Assembly: GCA_964397425.1 (NCBI GenBank)
Contig: CAYNID010000001.1
Coordinates: forward strand, 1-64,000
Length of the DNA: 64,000 bases
Reading direction: 5' to 3'
From: Hallerella sp964397425
GTDB lineage: Bacteria; Fibrobacterota; Fibrobacteria; Fibrobacterales; Fibrobacteraceae
A program made the translations under genes and the position numbers. Below the pieces are notes generated by a model. That model had not been told where the DNA came from. It did not search any database and saw nothing but the letters and a program-made list of their open reading frames with translations. Shown in pieces: positions 38,801-46,735 of the stretch (positions are counted from its first letter, which is position 1; every line of letters starts with the position of its first letter).

Positions 38801-39244
38801 AAGCTGTAAACCGTAAATAAAGTGGGGAAGTTTGCTTCCGCTTTCAATGCTCACCAAATGGGAAAATTCATGAGAAACGACATCACTTATCCAGGGATGC
38901 GTGCTGCGCAATTTAAAATCCCAGTTCGAAAGAAATAAATTGATTGCGTTCTCGTTGGGCGAGGCGGAACCGTTTGCATACAGGGCGTTTTGCAGGGAAA
39001 CATCAATTCGGAGAGGCATTTGCATCCGGTATCGCGATACGATGGAATCGTAAACGGCTTCTGCTGTCGAGGCGACAATTCCCGCATGAGTGCTGTATTC
39101 CGCAGGGAAGGCGTAATTGAAATGTTCCGAAGAAGCCGCTTTCCAGTGAATGTCGCTCTGATTGCCGGAAAAACTGATTTCAGCAGCCAGGGCGAAGCTC
39201 GAAAACGCGGACAGAATGGAAAAAAACTTTCGCAAATGAATCAC
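35822..39244 (-). CDS. Secreted gluzincin-type peptidase with TolB-like propeller and C-terminal outer-membrane barrel
   Basis: About 1140 residues. After a signal peptide (FSSFALA cleavage near residue 20) comes a zinc-peptidase-like domain with HEFSH (about residue 125) and WLAEGTAQ as the downstream Glu motif. A TolB/WD40-like propeller follows (YPDISPDGKEVVFA, YTPKFSPDGKKIVFS), then a Ser/Thr/Asp-rich linker, then a long beta-rich domain ending like an outer-membrane barrel. It would expose or hold a peptidase-propeller module at the outer membrane. GTG 39244 is preferred as start because gga lies 7 nt upstream; TTG 39256 is also in frame. It lies 32 nt after mutL and is probably cotranscribed. 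Confidence 0.7.
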   Translation of the reverse strand: MIHLRKFFSILSAFSSFALAAEISFSGNQSDIHWKAASSEHFNYAFPAEYSTHAGIVASTAEAVYDSIVSRYRMQMPLRIDVSLQNALYANGSASPNENAINLFLSNWDFKLRSTHPWISDVVSHEFSHLVSIESGSKLPHFIYGLQLSYIDYYNERQTENASVVLPFTLQPLWLAEGTAQFESARMGFDAWDSHRDMLLRTAALNDGILDLNYMHDFADNSLDAELGPYTQGFALVRYIHEKYGENAVPDIWHELSKPYRVTLSGALQKVIGIDEDSLFANWKAETVQHYREQEKSLGRLVTGKKWTENAFYNDYPVIAGNSVYGVSNFGGPWFDGGIFKIPTHATDFSTFADSATGLTITVQDSILDITQYTQSGFQVEKPWFDKGVSVRDIKNVGPLLAYVTYKKRDRNGHAHFDIAIADTNGNNRLATLLADAVYPDISPDGKEVVFARRELNSTRFVLSKASVPDSGSQSPAEYKDIYIPDEKILYYNIYTPKFSPDGKKIVFSYFDDKERGIAVVNADGSGLLTWTKAGVDLRDPNWIDNQTLIYSSNQNGIFNLYSKTLNGSTEYPMTNVLGGAFTPTVDSGVIYYIGYDADGFSLYSLDLTDYEATSDSIFTVFDTTITTCPEPQTDTSFSDSAQIADSTLTLTLCHIDTLISQRDSVLKKAKNPPLVLNGKTLPKKQSDLELAEIGFAGSAQNYKPIPTQLLLAPLFVVEERAPDFTVVGDGKATPKLGMALSLSDPLKKNILSAGLLLEVGNGWDYINGDGINPEMEREFIVSLENHSTPITLGIAYTNLNFRTKDTIRYEDPRSYEDSIGTTHYAIPMSSIQGSASYSIFKAGDSLFVLGSYDQANFNLYEENLEWTYQKRFSATIGASLDWDDGNTTATNTVGAGNGITASYQISNSDLYRPGTFSESFTISPSGKIEPIYRNYTLHNFYVNAHGSIANPIHNGARFAFGATVAGLGAWSAENAKDTLDSYYFSPLFLEGYPYLITNEDYNRSGLKTAKAELHYLFPIFEDWRNQFWIFTTRDFFVNVYAQVGAAWNDHGFPLSKFKSRDFWDRSVGLEFRLANRLFYTLPFNISLNLARGLDRIGEDECGKGGRKMTPIDIPVLPKSISPTKISFSIGIDFNNTWMQ

Positions 39245-39276
39245 AATGAAATCCAATATACAAACTGGCGGTTGAA

Positions 39277-41139
39277 TTAGCGTTTAAACCGCCGGTTGAT
39301 TTCGGCAAGTGGCAGCCGCATTAGGGTCGGACGTCCGCCGGGCGAGCTCATCGGGTCTTGGGTGGCGAGAAGCGATGCCATCAGATGAGTCATTTCTTCT
39401 GTTCCCAATTTGCTGCCCGCTTGAATGGCGTTTCCTTTTGCCCAGGCTTTCGCCAGGGTCTCGTGAGATGGCTTGCCGGGCTCGTCACCGTCGATTACGG
39501 CCGAAATCAATTCTTTCAACGCTTCGACGGAACGGGAAAACGGCAGATCTCGAGGCGTTCCCCGGAGCTGATACGTGTTCTTGCCGAACAATTCCAAATG
39601 AAATCCCAACTGATCCAGCGTGGGAAGCAAGTCGGGAATGACGCTCGCTTCGGCGGGAGAAAATTCAACGACTTCCGGAAACAATAATTCCTGGCTTTCC
39701 AAAAAAGCTTCTGTCGCCAAGGAGTTTAACGCCTGTTCGTAAAGAACTCTTTGGTGTGCGGCGTTTTGATCAATGAGCAGCAAACCTTCGCTGTCTTCGC
39801 ATACAAGGTATGTGTTGGACAATTGGAAAAATTGAGGCGGCGGCGTTTTATCGATGCGGGTGGGCGGTCGGAGGTTTTGGGGTGTCAGGGGAATAATGTT
39901 GCCGTTTTCCGGCAGCGAAAAAAGATCCTGGACAATGTCGTCTTGGGGTTCCGACCGGTATGTCGGCTTTTTTTCTTTGACAGTTTTTGTCGGTTCCGAA
40001 AAAGGAAGCGGTTGCACGGGAATTTTTTCTGCGGAATCCTCCACCAGTGGTCGGGTAAATGTTGGCGAGGAATCGGGCTTTGACGATTCGGCAAAATGGT
40101 CGTGAGAAATTCCCAGGTCTTCAATTCGGATAGAAGGACCGTCGCTGGATTCTTTTTGGAAGGCGTCTCGGATGGCGTGCAATACGGTGAGAAAAACGTC
40201 ATTCTCGTTGGCGAATCGGACTTCGCGTTTTGTCGGGTGCACGTTGACGTCTACGGCGACATCTTCCATTTCCAAAAATAGAACGGCGATGGGGGCGTTT
40301 GTCGTACTGTAAGGCTCATACGCTTGAGTCACGGCTTTGGTCATGACGGGATTCCAGATGGGCCTTTTTTGAACGTAGAAATACAGCTTGCTCCGCTTGT
40401 TTTTTAAAGCGTCGGGAGGAACGGCGAATCCGGAAACGCGGATGTTCGCTTCGGTGTAATCGACGGGGAGCATGGAACGGGCTATGCCGGGGCCCAAGGC
40501 TTCGGCGATGCGGTTCTGCAGATTGTCACTTTCGACGCCGGTGAAGACTTCTTTTCCGTTGACTTTGTAGTCAAATCGGACAGCGGGATTGGCTATGGCC
40601 AATCGGATGAGGGTGTCAAGAGTGCGCGAGTTTTCCAAAGTGTCGCTTCGCAAAAACGTTTTCCGGACGGGGGCGTTGAAAAACAGATCTTCTACAAGGA
40701 ATGAGGTTCCCCGCGGCGCGGCGTTTTCTGTTTGGGAATCGGGAGTTCCCCCGGTCAAATGGATGGAATACGCGGCCGGAGATTCTTCTGGTCGGCTGGT
40801 GATAGTCAACTTGGAAATGGCGGCGATGGAAGCGACGGCTTCGCCACGGAATCCGTTTGTGGCCAAATGAAAAAGATCTTCGGCGCAGGTCAGCTTAGAC
40901 GTGGTGTGCGGTAAATAGCAAATGTCGAGATCTTCTTTCGACATTCCGCAGCCGTTGTCTCGAATGAGGATGGATGTTTTTCCGCCATCAGTGACTTGGA
41001 CTTCAATCCGGGAAGCTCCGGCGTCAAGAGCGTTTTCCACGAGCTCTTTGATGACTGATGCGGGGCGTTCAATCACTTCTCCGGCGGCAATTTGATTGAC
41101 GACTTCTTCCGAAAGGGCACGAATTCGTTTTTTTTTCAT
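39277..41139 (-). CDS. mutL: DNA mismatch repair protein MutL, endonuclease motifs degenerate
   Basis: The N-terminal GHKL ATPase is intact: IAAGEVIERPASVIKELVEN, DNGCGM and TNGFRGEAVASI. The C-terminal dimerisation domain is present, but residues that coordinate metal in MutL nucleases are changed: DQHAxxE reads DQNAAHQ (about residue 456), the AC(K/H)xA motif reads AKGNA (about 567), and C-P-H-G-R-P reads SPGGRP (about 600). So it resembles the non-nuclease MutL of MutH-containing bacteria. 620 residues. Upstream of the peptidase/barrel gene. Confidence 0.95.
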   Translation of the reverse strand: MKKKRIRALSEEVVNQIAAGEVIERPASVIKELVENALDAGASRIEVQVTDGGKTSILIRDNGCGMSKEDLDICYLPHTTSKLTCAEDLFHLATNGFRGEAVASIAAISKLTITSRPEESPAAYSIHLTGGTPDSQTENAAPRGTSFLVEDLFFNAPVRKTFLRSDTLENSRTLDTLIRLAIANPAVRFDYKVNGKEVFTGVESDNLQNRIAEALGPGIARSMLPVDYTEANIRVSGFAVPPDALKNKRSKLYFYVQKRPIWNPVMTKAVTQAYEPYSTTNAPIAVLFLEMEDVAVDVNVHPTKREVRFANENDVFLTVLHAIRDAFQKESSDGPSIRIEDLGISHDHFAESSKPDSSPTFTRPLVEDSAEKIPVQPLPFSEPTKTVKEKKPTYRSEPQDDIVQDLFSLPENGNIIPLTPQNLRPPTRIDKTPPPQFFQLSNTYLVCEDSEGLLLIDQNAAHQRVLYEQALNSLATEAFLESQELLFPEVVEFSPAEASVIPDLLPTLDQLGFHLELFGKNTYQLRGTPRDLPFSRSVEALKELISAVIDGDEPGKPSHETLAKAWAKGNAIQAGSKLGTEEMTHLMASLLATQDPMSSPGGRPTLMRLPLAEINRRFKR

Positions 41140-41230
41140 GCCTTAAAATATAGAAAAGGCGATAAAACGGCAAAAAAAACGAATAAAATGAGAATCATGC
41201 AGCCAATTTATTGAAGAAAAAAAATAAATT

Positions 41231-42553
41231 ATGCACATGCAGGATAAAGAAATCAAAATTCCAAATGTTTTTTTGAAATTGGCTTATAGCGAACTCCTTC
41301 TTTCGTACAAAACGGAAGATTTGGTGCCGCTAGTTCAAAACGCAACTATTTCCAGTCGTAAATTGATTGAAAATGCCTGGCAGGATGATGAAATGGTCTC
41401 GCCAGAAGACAATGCGCTTGTCATTGAAAGTTTTTCGAATTGGCTTCTCGCCAAGGGCGAAAATCTCGATACGTTCTCGGTTCGCATGTTTGATAAAATG
41501 AAACATGTCAATTCCGTTCCCAAGCGCGCTGTTTTGCGTTCCTATTTGCCTTTCATTCGCGACTTCTTCGATATGAAAGACCAGCGTCAGGGATTTTTGC
41601 AGTGCTATGAAAAGCGCAATTTGTTCCAGCAAAATTCTTCTTTCATCGAAGGAGCGGTTGAAGGGGACACGCGCCACGACTTTATTGTGAACCGCGCTGC
41701 AGAAACGGGACATCCCTCTGCGGTTTACGCATCCTGGCTTTTGATGTCTTTGGTCAATGGTCCGCGTCTTTTGGATCTCCCCGCATTTGAAAAGGTTCAT
41801 CTGTGGGCTTGCCAATATACGGCAGAAGAAGCCCTGCTCGGTCGTCTGGGTGGAAGCTTGGATGGCGACACCTTCTATGTCAGCGGCATCGCTGTTGGTC
41901 ATGTGACGAAGTTCGGTGAACTTTTGAAGAAAATTCCGCAAGACCTTGGGCTTTCGAAATTGGCTGATAAGCCTTGCATCCGTTTGGATACAGATGTCAT
42001 TGACACCAGTACGGGAACGCATTTGCTTTATAAAGACCGCTATTACGGAGCGCCGGCTTCGATTGCAGAATTTATTTATGCAAAAGACAAGGCTGTCAAA
42101 GATCCGTTTGCCGGCTTGATTTCGTCTCTGGTTCAAGAAGAATTCAACGTGTGGCCGCCTGTCCAGAAAGCGCACGAAGAATTGCTGCACAAAATCAACC
42201 ATGTTGCAGAAATCATCTATTACGAAGCGGACGATTCCATTTCGGTCAACGGCAAGCATTTGATGCGCAATGTCCCCGCTCGTATTTTGCGCAACATTCT
42301 CCGGGAATACACGCGTACGGGTCGTGAAGAATTTGAAAACCGCGAATTTAAACGCGATCCGGAAATTTGCATTGATCCGGTGAATCCGAATTTTGAAAGC
42401 CGCTTGAACCGCGTGGTCGATCACCTAGAAAAGATTTCCGACGTGATGGGACTCAACCGGCATCGCCGTGGCGGGTTCCGCTTTGAACCCCATTGCCACA
42501 TCGATTTTCGCGAAGAGCCCGCTATACCTAGGAAAAAAATAACAGGAAAATAA
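41231..42553 (+). CDS. Protein of unknown function with winged-helix-like C-terminus
   Basis: 440 residues, soluble, no signal peptide. The first 320 residues are unfamiliar and mostly helical. The final 110 (ISVNGKHLMRNVPARILRNIL, REFKRDPEICIDP, RRGGFRFEPHC) follow the pattern of a winged-helix DNA-binding domain in which a recognition segment is followed by an RG-F wing. That suggests a regulator, but the match is by eye only. No strong ribosome site precedes the ATG at 41231; a second ATG is at 41237. A terminator lies 130 nt downstream. Confidence 0.65.
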   Translation: MHMQDKEIKIPNVFLKLAYSELLLSYKTEDLVPLVQNATISSRKLIENAWQDDEMVSPEDNALVIESFSNWLLAKGENLDTFSVRMFDKMKHVNSVPKRAVLRSYLPFIRDFFDMKDQRQGFLQCYEKRNLFQQNSSFIEGAVEGDTRHDFIVNRAAETGHPSAVYASWLLMSLVNGPRLLDLPAFEKVHLWACQYTAEEALLGRLGGSLDGDTFYVSGIAVGHVTKFGELLKKIPQDLGLSKLADKPCIRLDTDVIDTSTGTHLLYKDRYYGAPASIAEFIYAKDKAVKDPFAGLISSLVQEEFNVWPPVQKAHEELLHKINHVAEIIYYEADDSISVNGKHLMRNVPARILRNILREYTRTGREEFENREFKRDPEICIDPVNPNFESRLNRVVDHLEKISDVMGLNRHRRGGFRFEPHCHIDFREEPAIPRKKITGK

Positions 42554-42570
42554 CGAATAGGTAATGGACA

Positions 42571-42639
42571 TCATCGCGATTCATTGATAAATTGTAGATG
42601 TTGATTTGCGAACGGTAAATCCTCTAACAACTCTATCAT
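42571..42639 (-). CDS. Possible 22-residue peptide or gene stub with strong ribosome site
   Basis: On the minus strand AGGAGG (42651-42646) is followed after 6 nt by ATG and 22 codons (MIELLEDLPFANQ...). The ribosome site is one of the best in the window, yet the frame is tiny and ends next to the convergent gene. It may be the start of a truncated gene, or chance, since the same bases form the tRNA-like hairpin on the other strand. Confidence 0.2.
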   Translation of the reverse strand: MIELLEDLPFANQHLQFINESR

Positions 42640-42677
42640 TGCTCCCCTCCTGGTAAGTTCGGGGTTCGATTCGCAAA
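42605..42677 (+). other. tRNA-like relic or hairpin
   Basis: A perfect 7-bp acceptor-like stem (TTTGCGA at 42605-42611, TCGCAAA at 42671-42677) encloses exactly 73 nt, and GGTTCGATTC near the 3' end resembles a T-loop. D, anticodon and T stems do not form, so it is not a functional tRNA. A terminator follows 6 nt later, as after tRNA-Arg. Confidence 0.3.
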
Positions 42678-42682
42678 CTGAT

Positions 42683-42712
42683 GAACTCCCGCATTTTGCG
42701 GGAGTTCTTTTT
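42683..42712 (+). terminator. Strong rho-independent terminator
   Basis: An 11-bp perfect stem gaactcccgca/tgcgggagttc with a three-base loop and five T residues. It probably ends the transcript of the gene at 41231. Confidence 0.88.
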
Positions 42713-42725
42713 GTATAAACAAAAC

Positions 42726-42742
42726 CACCAGCTGGGCTGGTG
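42726..42742 (-). terminator. Weak minus-strand terminator-like hairpin
   Basis: A 7-bp stem caccagc/gctggtg with a three-base loop, followed on the minus strand by ggttttgttt. No convincing gene lies upstream of it on that strand. Confidence 0.3.
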
Positions 42743-43128
42743 AGTCAAGAATTTTCGGCATGACTTTCGGAAGAAAATGGTTTTCTGCCCTTTTGCCAAA
42801 AAGTCCCGAGTCCACGTTCAGCACCGTGCGAAATTCACTCCATTTGAAGCAAAGTGTTTTCGTCTGAAACCCCAGCCGATTCGACGTTTTCATCTTTCGA
42901 TTTGAATTCCTCTTTGCGCATTGACTTCTGTCGTTTTGGAAACTTGAATGCTCGACTAAAATCTGCCGCACTGTTTGCTTGGAACGAAATCTCCAGAATG
43001 GGTTTTGCGGAATTTTTGCAACTTGTTGGTGACGGATTTTCAGAGGGTTCAAAAAACGCATTCCACTAGGATACACTTTTTATGTTTTTTGAGTACGTAT
43101 TTTCGAAATGTGTTTAGATTTAAAACCG
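42743..43128. other. Intergenic region without a supported gene
   Basis: Open frames exist on both strands, but none has a ribosome site together with recognisable protein sequence. The region should hold the promoter of the TIGR02147-type gene; no clear -35/-10 pair was identified. Confidence 0.5.
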
Positions 43129-43989
43129 ATGAAATCTATTTTGGAGTATGAAAATTATAGACTTTATCTGCAGAATATACACGATCTTCACGGTCGTGAA
43201 CAATCGCGGTTCTCTTGGCGGGCCATTTCAAAGAGGGCGGGAATTAAAAATTCCAATTTTTTGCGCCAAGTCGCATTGGGAGAAAGGAATTTTAGCTCCA
43301 AAACAGCGGAACAAGTTGGGCTGGCTCTAGGTTTGTTGGGCCGTGAACTGGAATATTGGCATCGGCTGGTGCATTTTTGCCAGGCGAAGGATGATTCCAT
43401 GCGGGAACGCTATCGGATGGAATTGGCGGAAATGCGTGGAAACGTTCGCGCAAATGAAATTTCTTCTGGGGCGGAAGAATATTACAGCAGTTGGTTCATT
43501 CCCTGCATTCGGGAATTGATAACGTTGTACGATTTTCAGGAGGATTACGCGTTGTTGGCCAAATCGGTCATTCCGCCGATCACCGAAGCGGAAGCCCGGA
43601 AGGCCGTGCAGATACTTGAAAGATTTCGTTTTATCGAAAAGGATGGGGATGGACGTTGGGTAGAAACGGATAAAGCTTTGCGCAGTGGATCTTCTTGCCG
43701 GAATTCCGCGTTGATTCGTTATCATTGTGAAATGCTGGGAAAAGCGGCTCATGCGTTGAAGACGTTGCGGAAAGAAAACCGTTTTGCGATGGGGATGACT
43801 TTGGGTGTGTCAAAAGAATGTTATCGTATGATTTTGGCGGAGGTGGAAAAATTCAAGAACCGTGTGACTTCCTTGGTGCTGCACGACAGGCGCAGTGACT
43901 TGGTGATGCAAATGGCCTTGCAAATTTTTCCAACGGGAGTTTCTCCGGAGAAGATGAACTTAAAAGGAGTAGACGAGATGGAGAAATGA
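43129..43989 (+). CDS. TIGR02147 family protein
   Basis: Family first defined in Fibrobacter. The N-terminus SILEYENYRLYLQNIHD, then FSWRAISKRAGIKNSNFLRQV and ALGERNFS, follows the family pattern. This part looks like a helix-turn-helix; the central part (HRLVHFCQAKDDSMRERYRM) and the C-terminal domain are also typical. A regulatory role is assumed for the family but not shown. ATG 43129 fits the family N-terminus; ATG 43108 adds 7 residues, and neither has a ribosome site. The stop overlaps the next start (ATGA), so the gene is coupled to a small secreted protein. Confidence 0.85.
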   Translation: MKSILEYENYRLYLQNIHDLHGREQSRFSWRAISKRAGIKNSNFLRQVALGERNFSSKTAEQVGLALGLLGRELEYWHRLVHFCQAKDDSMRERYRMELAEMRGNVRANEISSGAEEYYSSWFIPCIRELITLYDFQEDYALLAKSVIPPITEAEARKAVQILERFRFIEKDGDGRWVETDKALRSGSSCRNSALIRYHCEMLGKAAHALKTLRKENRFAMGMTLGVSKECYRMILAEVEKFKNRVTSLVLHDRRSDLVMQMALQIFPTGVSPEKMNLKGVDEMEK

Positions 43990-44150
43990 AGCGTCGAATG
44001 GCTGCTTTGTGTTTGAAGATTCTTTGGATAACCCTGTTGTCTTGCTTTTTCGCTTTGGCGGGAGGAGTGAGTGAACACGAAAACGCTTTACAGTTAACGG
44101 GAACTTTGGGCCGGCCTCTGTGCACATGGGAATTTGTTGTTGAACCATGA
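43986..44150 (+). CDS. Small secreted or membrane-anchored protein, 54 residues
   Basis: The ATG overlaps the stop of the TIGR02147-type gene. A basic start (MKRRMAALCLK) leads into a hydrophobic segment ending LSCFFALAGG, consistent with a signal peptide, then about 25 soluble residues with a single Cys. No known family. It is followed within 62 nt by a larger secreted protein, so the three probably form one operon. Confidence 0.55.
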   Translation: MKRRMAALCLKILWITLLSCFFALAGGVSEHENALQLTGTLGRPLCTWEFVVEP

Positions 44151-44211
44151 AGTTTGGGGTATTTCCCTGTGCGCACGCCGGTGTTCCCGGGTGAAAAATT
44201 ATTTTTGGAAC

Positions 44212-45528
44212 ATGAATCGACGGTTGCTTTTTCTGGTGTTGTTTTTCACGGTCTTTTCGCTTGCCGAGTGGGACGTGGAACAGCAAATCCTTGCAGAACC
44301 GGTGTCTTCGGGCGAACGGGTTCTTCGTGGACGTCAACTTCTTTACAAATCGCTGGTCGCCGGGGATTCTTCGCGGGCTTTGCAGGTCATCCATTATCTG
44401 GATGGCTTTTATTCGGAAGCGCTTTGCCCTTTTTCTGGGATGGAAAAGGGGATGGCCTTGCTGCGGGCGCAAAAATACGATTCGGCGCTGACCGAATTGA
44501 TCCGTTCCAGGCGGCTTTGGGAACCGGAAGCCCGGAAGGCTGTGTCGGCGGAAGAACGTTGCGTTGCACTTGCAGAAACAGGGGAGGGCGTTCCTGTTAT
44601 CCGGGACGATCTTTACGCACTTTTGAATCCGAATTCTTTGAAAACGCCCGCGCAAATGGACAGCCTCGAAGAAAAAATTTCAGAGTCTTCTGTAGAAAAT
44701 TTTTATAAAGAGGCCGCATCGGCTTTTATCCCGATACTCTTTGCGCCTTCGTTTGAACGGATGGACGCTTTGCAGCTGAACCGTGTTTTGAAAGCTGGGG
44801 AAGCGTTTGTGCAAAAATATCCGATGAATGAAGACGGCGACTGGTTGAACCGGAATTTCTTGGTCCCGATTCGCGCTCGGCAGCCTTCGGGTGACGAATC
44901 AAAGGATCCATTCGAAGGGCATTTGTATGGAAGCGGAGTCGGGATGGAGCTGTTGATGGGAATCGGTTTTTTGACGGGTGATTTGAAGTCGGAATTTCAT
45001 CATCGATTCTGGAATTTTTATGCGGCGATTCCGATTCAGCTGCGCCGATTTGTTTTCACGCCTTTTATTTCATTTGGATCTTTGGAAACCCGCAAGAACA
45101 GGCGCTTTTCGGATGTCCTCTGGGAAAAAGACAGCGAACTTCTTGTCTATGAAGGCGGCATTTCGTTGGGGTTTGTTGTTTTCGACCACCGATTGTTCAA
45201 AGTGGAGCCGTTTGTCGGCGTTGCTTTTACGGATGCGGCTCTCCCTGATGGCAGTGACGATTACTATTACTTTGCTGATAAGCCCAATAACAACTACCAT
45301 CGTCTTCGCACGCATGTGAAAAGTGAAAATTCTGCCGCTTATTTGCTGGGTGTCGCCGGGGAAATCCGGCTGCTCACGACTTATTCCCGGCGTACGGGCG
45401 CTCCGATGAATTCGATTTCCCTTCGACTGAAATATTTGGCCAGCTATTTGGATCACGATTTTGGTTATGCGAAAATGGAAGGCTTTTCGCATAAGGTGTT
45501 GGCGGGAATCGGTTTCTTTATCTGGTGA
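44212..45528 (+). CDS. Secreted protein with repeat-like N-terminus and barrel-like C-terminus
   Basis: 438 residues from ATG 44212, where the signal peptide begins (MNRRLLFLVLFFTVFSLA). Residues 30-130 are helical and TPR-like (ALLRAQKYDSALTELIRSRR). From about residue 250 the sequence alternates aromatic and glycine residues and ends GFFIW, as in outer-membrane barrels. No family is recognised. Its link to the TIGR02147-type gene upstream suggests envelope function under that regulator. Confidence 0.65.
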   Translation: MNRRLLFLVLFFTVFSLAEWDVEQQILAEPVSSGERVLRGRQLLYKSLVAGDSSRALQVIHYLDGFYSEALCPFSGMEKGMALLRAQKYDSALTELIRSRRLWEPEARKAVSAEERCVALAETGEGVPVIRDDLYALLNPNSLKTPAQMDSLEEKISESSVENFYKEAASAFIPILFAPSFERMDALQLNRVLKAGEAFVQKYPMNEDGDWLNRNFLVPIRARQPSGDESKDPFEGHLYGSGVGMELLMGIGFLTGDLKSEFHHRFWNFYAAIPIQLRRFVFTPFISFGSLETRKNRRFSDVLWEKDSELLVYEGGISLGFVVFDHRLFKVEPFVGVAFTDAALPDGSDDYYYFADKPNNNYHRLRTHVKSENSAAYLLGVAGEIRLLTTYSRRTGAPMNSISLRLKYLASYLDHDFGYAKMEGFSHKVLAGIGFFIW

Positions 45529-45541
45529 CCGGAATGTTCAA

Positions 45542-45832
45542 TCAGTCCAGGAATTGGTAAACGGTTTCGTTCTTTTTGGACATGCCGTATTTGGTCCGGG
45601 CGATGGATTCCATGTAAAAAGAGTCCGTGAGAAGCCTTTCACCCTCGTCTTTTCGAAATTCCAGAATTTTTTTCAGGGAGTCGGCTTCTTGCCCGAGGAC
45701 GGCAATTTGTTTTTTCAAATTGTGCTGCTTGTATAATCCGTTTTCGCCAAAGGAAAAAGAATAAAGGGATACGGCGACAACAACGAATGTGAGGGCGAAA
45801 AGAATTTGCTTGCCAATATTATTGAATTTCAA
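45542..45832 (-). CDS. FtsB/DivIC-family septum formation initiator
   Basis: 96 residues: one N-terminal membrane segment, then a coiled-coil (LYKQHNLKKQIAVLGQEADSL) and the family end RTKYGMSKKNETVY. FtsB-type proteins join FtsL and FtsQ at the division site. It lies 3 nt after dprA, so the two are cotranscribed. Confidence 0.88.
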   Translation of the reverse strand: MKFNNIGKQILFALTFVVVAVSLYSFSFGENGLYKQHNLKKQIAVLGQEADSLKKILEFRKDEGERLLTDSFYMESIARTKYGMSKKNETVYQFLD

Positions 45833-45835
45833 AAT

Positions 45836-46735
45836 TTACTCCGATGCAGAAAAATGGAACATGTTCCCGTCTTTGGAATGCACCAATCCTGCAATTTCTA
45901 ATTCCGTTAATATAGCTAAAACTTGAGAAACGGAAAGGGCCGTTCTTTGACAGATGACGTCTAAGGAGTGGGAAAATCCCGCATTTTGCTGGAATAGGGA
46001 TAAGGCTTCTGGATTCAAGTCGATACCTGTCAGAAGCGAGTTTTCCAAAGTGGGGTCCTGGAGGCGTTTTGCGCCGCAAAGGTCGGCGAAATCCTGGAGC
46101 TTCCAAACTGCATCCGCTTTTCGGGTGGCGATACATTGATTTGTTCCTTGGGATGTTTCTGTAATGGGGGATCCGGGGACGCACAGGAGCTTGCGTTGAA
46201 ATTCAATGGCGAAATTGGCTGTAATCATTCCACCGCCGTGCGCTTTGCTTTCGACGAGGGTCGTGCTTTTGCAAAGGCCTGCGATGATGCGGTTCCTTTG
46301 AGGAAACATGAACTTTTGGGAAAAGGTTTTCCCCGGATATTCCGAGAGGAGGGCTCCGCCCGATTGCAAAATTTTTTCGGCGACATTTCGCCGGGAGCCG
46401 CCGATTTCGGATTCGATGCCTTGGGCGATGACGGCGACTGTCGGCAGGCGACATTCGATGGCGGACAAGTGACCGAAACTGTCGATTCCTTGAGCGAGTC
46501 CGGAAACGACGACGGCGTCGGTGCCGGCAAGACTGCGGATGAGCCTCCGGCAAATTTCTTCTGCTTGTTGGCTGGGTCTCCGCGTGCCGACCATCGCTAT
46601 CCAGGATTTTTGAAAATGGGGAAGCTTGCCGCGGTAAAAAATCGCGTTTGGAGGGTTTGGGATGGAAGCTAGCGCTGCGGGGAAATCTTCCTTACGAAGG
46701 ATTTGAACGGGGAAATTGCTAATTTGGAATTCCAT
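45836..46735 (-). CDS. dprA: DNA-processing protein DprA
   Basis: Loads RecA on incoming single-stranded DNA during transformation. The 299-residue protein has the Rossmann-fold motifs VGTRRPS, SGLAQGID, FPQRNRIIAGL and LCVPGS, and a C-terminal winged-helix-like domain (ALSVSQVLAILTELEIAGLV). A strong aaaggag site lies 6 nt before the ATG at 46735, so this start is secure. That ATG overlaps the ATG of the divergent mazG by two bases. Confidence 0.95.
   Translation of the reverse strand: MEFQISNFPVQILRKEDFPAALASIPNPPNAIFYRGKLPHFQKSWIAMVGTRRPSQQAEEICRRLIRSLAGTDAVVVSGLAQGIDSFGHLSAIECRLPTVAVIAQGIESEIGGSRRNVAEKILQSGGALLSEYPGKTFSQKFMFPQRNRIIAGLCKSTTLVESKAHGGGMITANFAIEFQRKLLCVPGSPITETSQGTNQCIATRKADAVWKLQDFADLCGAKRLQDPTLENSLLTGIDLNPEALSLFQQNAGFSHSLDVICQRTALSVSQVLAILTELEIAGLVHSKDGNMFHFSASE

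Noticed and set aside
42605..42677. Functional tRNA gene
   Set aside because: Only the acceptor-like stem pairs; D, anticodon and T stems do not form.
42636..43076. 146-codon minus-strand frame
   Set aside because: The sequence runs through the plus-strand terminator hairpin and has no protein-like motifs.
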